Shown one piece after another: positions 6,807 to 11,328 of a stretch of DNA of 11,328 bases. Numbering within the stretch: position 1 is the stretch's first letter; each line of letters starts with the position of its first letter. The notes under the pieces are model-generated. The model was not told where the DNA came from. It saw only the letters and a program-made list of their open reading frames with translations, and did no database searches. Source of the stretch: CAVWCW01 sp965365625 (GTDB lineage Bacteria > Pseudomonadota > Gammaproteobacteria > Chromatiales > Chromatiaceae); NCBI GenBank assembly GCA_965365625.1, contig CBDUCL010000080.1, forward strand, positions 1 through 11,328, in the 5' to 3' direction. A program made the translations under genes and the position numbers.

Positions 6807-7742
6807 ATGTTCAAACTCGGGGTGCGGCACAGGGGGCGGGGCCTGGCCCTGCTGGTGTCGGGGCTATGCGCCTGGGCCGGGGTTGCGGCCGAGACTTTCG
6901 TCCTGCCGCCCGCAGATCTGGCCTTGGTCGGTCAGCTCCAAACCACCCGAGCCAATCGCGCGGAGACTCTGCTCGACATCGCCCGCCGCTTCGACGTCGG
7001 GCAAGAGGAGATCCTGCTGGTCAACCCCCGGGTCGACCGCTGGTTGCCCGAACCCGGGGCCGAGGTGCTGCTGCCGACTAGCTACATCCTACCGGACGCC
7101 CCCCGCCGCGGGCTGGTGCTCAACCTGCCTGAAATGCGGCTCTATTACTACGGAGAACGCGACGAGCAGGGACGCCCATTGGTGATTACGCACCCAGTGA
7201 GCGTCGGGCGCATGGATTGGAATACCCCCCTGGGCCAGACCCGCATCGCCCGCAAAACCGAGAACCCAGTGTGGCGCCCGCCGCTTTCGATCCGCGAAGA
7301 GGCGCTAGCGGACGGCCGCGAGTTGCCAGAGCTGGTGCCGGCGGGGCCGGACAACCCCCTCGGCGCTTACGCCATGTACCTGGGAATCTCCGGCTACCTG
7401 ATCCACAGCACCAACAAGCCCTACGGGGTGGGTATGCGGGTGACCCACGGCTGCATCCGCATGTATCCGGAAGACATCGAGCGCCTATACCCGCGGGTGC
7501 CCGTCGGCACCCCGGTTTACATCGTCAACCAGCCGATCAAGCTCGGCTGGCACGCGGGAACCCTGTTCGCGGAAGTGCATCCGCGCCTGGACGAGGACGA
7601 GGAGCAAGGCCCGCCCCTGCTGCGGGAGCTGCTCGAACGCATCTATGCCTTCGCCGACGGCCTGTCGCTAGAAGTCGACGGTGCGGCGCTGAAGGCGGCG
7701 GTGCTCTGGCCCCAAGGGATTCCGCTGCCGATCTCGCGTTAG
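6807..7742 (+). CDS. Exported L,D-transpeptidase (LysM plus YkuD domains)
   Basis: Periplasmic enzyme of the ErfK/YbiS/YcfS/YnhG type, which forms 3-3 peptidoglycan crosslinks or attaches Lpp-type lipoproteins to peptidoglycan. The start at 6807 gives 311 residues, a GGAG six bases upstream and a good signal peptide (about 1-29, ending GVAA before ETF). The in-frame ATGs at 6768 and 6795 lack a suitably spaced site. A LysM-like segment is at about 45-92 (ETLLDIARRFDVGQEEILLV...PTSYILP). The YkuD domain follows, with the catalytic motif His200...Thr213-His214-Gly215-Cys216-Ile-Arg218. Cys216 is the nucleophile, and the motif is intact. It converges on the Lpp-like gene, a likely substrate. Family assignment is firm; whether it anchors lipoprotein or crosslinks peptidoglycan is inferred. 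Confidence 0.93.
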   Translation: MFKLGVRHRGRGLALLVSGLCAWAGVAAETFVLPPADLALVGQLQTTRANRAETLLDIARRFDVGQEEILLVNPRVDRWLPEPGAEVLLPTSYILPDAPRRGLVLNLPEMRLYYYGERDEQGRPLVITHPVSVGRMDWNTPLGQTRIARKTENPVWRPPLSIREEALADGRELPELVPAGPDNPLGAYAMYLGISGYLIHSTNKPYGVGMRVTHGCIRMYPEDIERLYPRVPVGTPVYIVNQPIKLGWHAGTLFAEVHPRLDEDEEQGPPLLRELLERIYAFADGLSLEVDGAALKAAVLWPQGIPLPISR

Positions 7743-7794
7743 GGAAGCGATCGAAAGGCTATGCCCCAGACGCAACCCGCAGCGGAAGCTAGGG

Positions 7795-8079
7795 CTATTT
7801 ATACATCGCCTTCTTGAACATGCGGTCGATTCGGGCCTCGGTGTCGTCGGCCGAGGCCTTGGCTGCTTCCGCGGTGCCCAGGGCGGCGTTGGCGGTGGCG
7901 GCGGCCCCCGCTGCCTCCTGGCGGGCGGCTGCGGCATCCGCCGAGGCCTGCTCCGCCATCGCCTGGGAGGCGGCCACATCGGCGCGAAGCTGGTCCATCT
8001 CCGAGGTGCTGGCGCAGCCGCCGGCGGCGAGCAGGGCGGTAAGGGCCAACGGACCTGCATACTTGATCGGGTGCAACAT
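7795..8079 (-). CDS. Lpp/OprI-like murein lipoprotein with C-terminal lysine
   Basis: A 94-residue lipoprotein. The signal peptide ends in LLAAGGC, making Cys22 the lipidated residue; Ala at -3 is less common than Leu but tolerated. The mature chain of 73 residues is a heptad-patterned, alanine-rich coiled coil (QAMAEQASADAAAARQEAA) and ends RIDRMFKKAMYK, close to the OprI C-terminus. In Braun-type lipoproteins the final lysine is joined to peptidoglycan by an L,D-transpeptidase, and the convergent neighbour is such an enzyme. An AGGAGG lies eight bases before the ATG. It has its own promoter with a perfect TATAAT box. It could instead be a free alanine-zipper lipoprotein, but the terminal lysine favours covalent attachment. 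Confidence 0.87.
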   Translation of the reverse strand: MLHPIKYAGPLALTALLAAGGCASTSEMDQLRADVAASQAMAEQASADAAAARQEAAGAAATANAALGTAEAAKASADDTEARIDRMFKKAMYK

Positions 8080-8113
8080 CTCAGCGTCCTCCTAACTGAG
8101 CCGTTAAACCAAT

Positions 8114-8132
8114 CCCGAGGAAAACCCTCAGG
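8114..8132 (-). promoter_or_regulatory. Hairpin in the lipoprotein mRNA leader
   Basis: On the minus strand CCTGAGG, loop GTTTT, CCTCGGG form a seven-pair stem with one wobble, just downstream of the predicted transcription start. No T-run follows. A 5' stem-loop could protect a short abundant mRNA from decay; this is inference. Confidence 0.4.
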
Positions 8133-8143
8133 TTCACAATAAC

Positions 8144-8149
8144 ATTATA
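8144..8149 (-). promoter_or_regulatory. -10 box of the Lpp-like lipoprotein gene
   Basis: A perfect TATAAT on the minus strand, about 65 bases upstream of the lipoprotein ATG, would give a leader of nearly 60 bases. No good -35 is seen at 16-18 bases spacing, so another contact or an activator may be needed. A strong -10 fits the high expression usual for this lipoprotein class. Confidence 0.5.
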
Positions 8150-8279
8150 GGACGCAGGGTCGAGCCAGTGGCGGTGATTCGTCGCCGCAGCCGAGTTGGG
8201 GCAAACATCGGGCGGATTTCTCCCGACGGTCGCCAATTCTCATTGCCAAGCCCCGAATCGGGCGTGCGGTTTGCCTGAG

Positions 8280-9734
8280 TCAGCGTTTGCGCCCGCCGAG
8301 CAGCGAGCCGAGCATGCCGCGCGCCAATTGGCGGCCGATCTGGCTGCCGATCGAGCGCAGGGCGCTCTTGGCAAAGGCCTCGAACATGCCCTGGCGCTGG
8401 CGTCCGCCGCCGCGGCTACTCTTGGTGGCGGCCTCCTGCTCCGCCGCCTCGGCGGCTTCCTCGGCCCGCCGCTGCAGGATCTCGTAGGCGGATTCGCGAT
8501 CGACGGCCTGTTCGTATACCCCCTGCACCAGGGAGCGCCGCATCAGGGTCTGGCGCTGCGCCGGGGTGATTGGCCCCAGCTGGCTGCCCGGCGGGGCCAC
8601 CAGGATACGTTCCACCGGGGTTGGCTTGCCCTTTTCGTCCAGCACCGAGGCCAGGGCCTCGCCTACCCCCAGCTCCTTGATCACCGCCTCGGTATCCAGC
8701 TTGGGGTTGGGGCGGAAGGTGTTGGCAGCGGCCCGCACAGTTTTCTGGTCTTTGGGGGTGAAGGCGCGCAGGGCGTGCTGCACCCGGTTGCCGAGCTGGC
8801 CGAGGACGCTCTCGGGGATATCCAGCGGGCTCTGGGTGATGAAGTAGACGCCTACCCCCTTGGAGCGGATCAGCCGCACCACCTGCTCCACCTTCTCCAG
8901 CAGCACCCGGGGGGCGCGGTTGAAAAGCAGATGGGCCTCGTCGAAGAACAGCACCAGCCGCGGTTGCTCCCGGTCGCCCACCTCGGAGAGCTGCTCGAAC
9001 AGTTCCGAGAGCAGCCACAGCAGGAAGGTGGAATACAGGGCCGGGGTGTGGATCAGCTGGTCGGCGGCCAGCACATTGACCATGCCTTGGCCCTGCTCGT
9101 CGGTCTGCATCAGGTCGTCGAGGGCGATGGCCGGCTCGCCGAACAGCTTGGTGCCCTCCTGTTCTTCGAGCATCAACAGGCGCCGCTGGATGGCGCCGAC
9201 GCTGGCGGCCGAGACATTGCCGTACTGGCTGCGCAGTTCCCGGGCGTGCTCGGAGATGTACTGCAGCAGGGCGCGCAGGTCCTTGATGTCCAGCAGCAAC
9301 CAGCCCTGTTCGTCGGCCAGCCGGAAGGCGATGGTGAGCACCCCTTCCTGGGTCTCGTTGAGGTTAAGAAGACGTGCCAACAGCAGGGGACCCATTTCGG
9401 ATATGGTGGTGCGCACCGGGTGCCCTTGCTGGCCCAGGATGTCCCATAAGGTGACCGGGCAGGGGACGTAGGTGAAGTCTTCCAGGCCCATCTCGGCGAC
9501 CCGTTCGGCCACCTTGGCATGATTGCCGCCGGCCTGGCTGATGCCGGCCAGGTCGCCCTTGACGTCGGCCAGGAACACCGGAACCCCGCTGCGCGAGAAG
9601 GCCTCGGCCAGGCGCTGCAGGGTAACCGTCTTGCCGGTGCCGGTGGCGCCGGCAATCAGGCCGTGGCGGTTGGCCATGCGCGGCAGGATGTGCACGGCCT
9701 GCTCGCCCCGGCCGATCAGGATGGGCTCTGACAT
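8280..9734 (-). CDS. yjgR: YjgR-type HerA-like ATPase (DUF853)
   Basis: A 484-residue P-loop ATPase of the HerA/FtsK-like DUF853 family, matching E. coli YjgR (about 500). Its cellular role is not established. The Walker A is GATGTGKT at 29-36, directly after MANRHGLIAG, and the Walker B is LVLFFDEAH at 260-268 with Asp265 and Glu266. Family stretches such as FLADVKGDLAGISQAG (54-69) and YFITQSPLDIPESVLGQLGN (about 297-316) are clear. The C-terminus (from about 430) is glutamate/alanine-rich, then basic and glycine-rich (SSRGGGRQRQGM, ending LLGGRKR). The start has AAGGAG seven bases upstream. It lies 40 bases downstream of the SQR-like gene on the same strand and is probably co-transcribed with it. 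No nuclease such as NurA is adjacent, so a repair role is not supported. Confidence 0.92.
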   Translation of the reverse strand: MSEPILIGRGEQAVHILPRMANRHGLIAGATGTGKTVTLQRLAEAFSRSGVPVFLADVKGDLAGISQAGGNHAKVAERVAEMGLEDFTYVPCPVTLWDILGQQGHPVRTTISEMGPLLLARLLNLNETQEGVLTIAFRLADEQGWLLLDIKDLRALLQYISEHARELRSQYGNVSAASVGAIQRRLLMLEEQEGTKLFGEPAIALDDLMQTDEQGQGMVNVLAADQLIHTPALYSTFLLWLLSELFEQLSEVGDREQPRLVLFFDEAHLLFNRAPRVLLEKVEQVVRLIRSKGVGVYFITQSPLDIPESVLGQLGNRVQHALRAFTPKDQKTVRAAANTFRPNPKLDTEAVIKELGVGEALASVLDEKGKPTPVERILVAPPGSQLGPITPAQRQTLMRRSLVQGVYEQAVDRESAYEILQRRAEEAAEAAEQEAATKSSRGGGRQRQGMFEAFAKSALRSIGSQIGRQLARGMLGSLLGGRKR

Positions 9735-9774
9735 CGGGGAACTCCTTGGAGGTGGGGTGGTTCGGGAACTGGGC

Positions 9775-10905
9775 TCATCGGCGATAGGGGCGCAGGTACC
9801 ACCATTCGAACAGGCGCTTCAGCCAGTGGAACAGGCGCAATTCCGGCAGCATCAGGTTGTGCTTCGGCGTGCGGGCTACCAGCATCCCGCTGCGGTTGCT
9901 GTCCACGATGCACAGCAGTTCCACCCTGAAGCCGGCCCTGGGCTCGCGTCCGGCCAATTCGGCCAGCAGGTTATCCGCCGCCGCCGTGGCCTGCAGGTCC
10001 GCCATATGGGCCTGCTTGGGCATCCACTCGGGCCCCGGGAAGCTGCCCGAGTCGCCGGCTACATAGACCCGCTCGAAGCCCGGTACCCGGCATTGGGCAT
10101 CGGCCTGGATCAAACCGCCCGGGGAGCGTGGAAGCTGGCTCTGGTCGAACCAGCGGTTGCCGGTCATGCCGGGCATGAACAGGATCAGGTCGGCGTCGAA
10201 GCTGCCGCCCTCGGTCATCACCTGGGTTTGGCTGAAGCCCTTGAGCTTGTGGCCGAGGTGGGTTTCGATGCCGCGCCGCTCCATCTCGCCCAGCAGTCGT
10301 TCGACCGCTTTCGGACCGAGACGGGCACCCGGCTTTTCCGCCGGGGTGAAGAACACCAGCCGAAATCGCTCGCGCCGTCCTTCGTCGCGCAACTGACGGT
10401 CGATGCCGAACAGGAACTCGAACATCGGGCCGCCGCGCATAGCCTGGGGCTCTTTCGGGTTGCCCGAGAAGCCGATGGCTATAGTGCCGCCCTGCAGCGC
10501 TGCCAGCCGCTCGCGGATCTGCTCGGCCGCCGCAATGCCCTCGCAGGGGGTGATGGCGTGCTCGATGCCGGGCAGCTTCTTTATAAACTGCCCGCCGGAG
10601 GCGATGATCAGCCCGTCGTTGCTCACCGGACCGGCGCTGGTAAGCAGGGTGCGGCCTTTATCCTCAAGCCCGATGGCCTCGGTTGCGAGATGAGTGACCC
10701 GCGTGCGGTTCAGGAACGGGTCCAGTGGGATGCGCAGGTCTTGGGCCTTACGCAGACCCGACGGGATCCAGATCAGCCCCGGCAGGTAGATGAACTCCGG
10801 GCGCGGACTGACCAGGGTGATGTTCAGATCGGGCCCGGCCTTGCGTAAGCGCCTGACCGCGGTAAGAGCGGCAAAGCCGCTGCCGACGATGGTGATTCGA
10901 TGCAT
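9775..10905 (-). CDS. SQR-like FAD-dependent oxidoreductase
   Basis: A 376-residue flavoprotein of the disulfide oxidoreductase fold, resembling sulfide:quinone oxidoreductases and type II NADH dehydrogenases. The N-terminal FAD-binding motif is IVGSGFAAL at 6-14, and the second is ERVYVAGDSG at 278-287. The C-terminal helix (LFHWLKRLFEWWYLRPYRR) is amphipathic and tryptophan-rich, typical of monotopic membrane binding near the quinone pool. Cys121 and Cys332 (LLCIVDSNRSG) align by eye with two SQR redox cysteines, but the central position reads QAMRGGPMFEF where classical SQRs have a cysteine. It therefore may not oxidise sulfide by the usual route. The ATG at 10905 begins the FAD fold directly; its Shine-Dalgarno is poor, and TTGGAAACCAA just upstream could form a small hairpin. 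It precedes yjgR in a likely two-gene transcript. Confidence 0.8.
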   Translation of the reverse strand: MHRITIVGSGFAALTAVRRLRKAGPDLNITLVSPRPEFIYLPGLIWIPSGLRKAQDLRIPLDPFLNRTRVTHLATEAIGLEDKGRTLLTSAGPVSNDGLIIASGGQFIKKLPGIEHAITPCEGIAAAEQIRERLAALQGGTIAIGFSGNPKEPQAMRGGPMFEFLFGIDRQLRDEGRRERFRLVFFTPAEKPGARLGPKAVERLLGEMERRGIETHLGHKLKGFSQTQVMTEGGSFDADLILFMPGMTGNRWFDQSQLPRSPGGLIQADAQCRVPGFERVYVAGDSGSFPGPEWMPKQAHMADLQATAAADNLLAELAGREPRAGFRVELLCIVDSNRSGMLVARTPKHNLMLPELRLFHWLKRLFEWWYLRPYRR

Positions 10906-10942
10906 GGGGATTTGGTTTCCAAGCGATACGGCGTTGGACTTT

Positions 10943-10971
10943 TTTATACCCAAGTTGGCGGTCGGACACAA
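10943..10971 (-). promoter_or_regulatory. Candidate sigma-70 promoter of the SQR-like gene
   Basis: On the minus strand TTGTGT (10966-10971) and TATAAA (10943-10948) are separated by exactly 17 bases. Transcription would start about 30 bases before the ATG at 10905. The -10 is five of six and the -35 three of six to consensus. Confidence 0.5.
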
Positions 10972-10987
10972 AGGAAAACGCTTAATC

Positions 10988-11060
10988 GACCGCCTTTCCG
11001 GAGAGGCGAAAGCCGGAAATGACTTCGCTGACCGCCATGGAGAGCGAAGCGAAGGCGGTT
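10988..11060. repeat. Nested inverted repeats able to form a three-way junction
   Basis: An outer stem pairs GACCGCC (10988-10994) with GGCGGTT (11054-11060), six Watson-Crick pairs and one wobble. Inside lie two perfect seven-pair hairpins: TTTCCGG (10995-11001) with CCGGAAA (11013-11019), and CTTCGCT (11023-11029) with AGCGAAG (11043-11049). Linkers are 0, 3 and 4 bases. The loop of the second hairpin carries another GACCGCC (11030-11036), which could compete for the same GGCGGTT. The block lies just upstream of the flavoprotein promoter, so it is not in that transcript. Confidence 0.5.
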
Positions 11061-11167
11061 AGTCTCCGATAGGCGTAGGCGCGGTTGTATGGCCGGAATT
11101 GCGACCGATAGGGAGCGATGTAGGGCATACAGAGAGCGCATCCGACACGCCGTAGAGTCATTGTGGG

Positions 11168-11241
11168 CATCATGATGGAGTAGTGCACGAGCAGCGTAGC
11201 TGCAATGTGCGATACGCAATCGTGATGACCGCAGGACGGTC
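11168..11241. repeat. Row of four short hairpins
   Basis: Four perfect palindromes follow one another: CATCATGATG (11168-11177), GCAGC-GTA-GCTGC (11191-11203), TGCG-ATA-CGCA (11208-11218) and GACCG-CAGGA-CGGTC (11227-11241). The first and last are followed by GGAGTAG-like or GGAGCAC bases, resembling the hairpin at 8-21. Confidence 0.4.
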
Positions 11242-11261
11242 GGAGCACAATAGGCTGTCAA

Positions 11262-11314
11262 AGATCGAGTGCGTTTTGGGGACTTGGATGTCCCAAAACG
11301 CATCACGAGATCGA
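11262..11314. repeat. Palindrome with flanking 7-base direct repeats
   Basis: Left arm TGCGTTTTGGGGAC (11270-11283) and right arm GTCCCAAAACGCA (11290-11302) pair over 13 bases with a single bulged G and a six-base loop. AGATCGA is repeated directly outside, at 11262-11268 and 11308-11314. No T-run follows on either strand, so this is not an ordinary terminator. The arrangement resembles a tiny palindromic insertion with target duplication. Confidence 0.45.
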
Positions 11315-11328
11315 AGACACACTTGTCG

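Larger units (their letters stand above)
10906..11328. other. Gene-free stretch rich in inverted repeats
   Basis: No frame here looks like a protein: the open frames on the minus strand are short, cysteine- and arginine-rich and match no family I know. The part next to the flavoprotein gene holds its promoter. From 10988 onward the DNA is a succession of inverted repeats: a three-way-junction candidate at 10988-11060, small hairpins at 11168-11241, and a palindrome with direct repeats at 11262-11314. An 8-base direct repeat CCGATAGG occurs at 11066-11073 and 11105-11112. This looks like clustered non-coding repeats or the remains of small mobile elements. Confidence 0.55.

Noticed and set aside
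7743..7794. Bidirectional terminator between the convergent transpeptidase and lipoprotein genes
   Set aside because: No stem-loop with a T-run could be found in the 52 bases.
10981..11067. Possible integron attC site
   Set aside because: The paired arms and hairpins are suggestive, but the RYYYAAC and GTTRRRY core sites are not both met and no cassette genes or integrase are present.
10944..11306. Minus-strand open frames of 120 and 88 codons in the right-edge region
   Set aside because: Rich in Cys, Arg and Ser, no family match, no good ribosome binding site, and they span the inverted repeats.
1..11328. CRISPR array, tRNA or rRNA genes
   Set aside because: No regularly spaced repeats and no tRNA- or rRNA-like sequence seen on either strand.

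Overview
The window is GC-rich, densely coded DNA and looks like a chromosome fragment of a gammaproteobacterium. The Na+-NQR genes, a YdgA-type DUF945 protein, an alanine-rich Lpp/OprI-like lipoprotein and a YjgR-type ATPase all fit that group. A sulfide:quinone-oxidoreductase-like flavoprotein hints at a sulfur-oxidising lineage such as Chromatiales, but the genus cannot be fixed from sequence alone.

Layout, left to right. Positions 1-238 are non-coding, repeat-like DNA containing small hairpins. Positions 239-4299 (minus strand) hold nqrA, nqrB, nqrC and nqrD as a tight operon with overlapping ends, read from right to left. The expected next genes, nqrE and nqrF, do not follow nqrD; repeat-like DNA lies there instead. 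Positions 4300-4662 are the nqrA upstream region, with a candidate promoter, an inverted repeat and a leader hairpin. Next come a secreted DUF302 protein (minus, 4663-5127) and, divergently, a membrane-anchored DUF945 protein (plus, 5311-6663). An envelope pair follows: an exported LysM/YkuD L,D-transpeptidase (plus, 6807-7742) convergent with a small Lpp/OprI-like lipoprotein ending in lysine (minus, 7795-8079). The last coding block is a minus-strand pair, an SQR-like flavoprotein (9775-10905) followed 40 bases later by a YjgR/DUF853 HerA-like ATPase (8280-9734). Positions 10906-11328 carry no convincing gene. They hold a promoter for the flavoprotein and then a stretch full of inverted repeats, including one that can fold as a three-way junction and a 33-base palindrome flanked by 7-base direct repeats.

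How the genes work together. NqrA-D are four of the six subunits of the sodium-pumping NADH:quinone oxidoreductase. NqrE and NqrF, needed for a working pump, must be encoded elsewhere or be missing. The L,D-transpeptidase and the lipoprotein plausibly act as enzyme and substrate in tying the outer membrane to peptidoglycan. The flavoprotein could feed electrons to the same quinone pool as NQR, but it lacks one cysteine expected of a classical SQR.

No convincing new multi-gene system is visible. The most unusual signals are the interrupted nqr operon and the highly structured DNA at the right edge.
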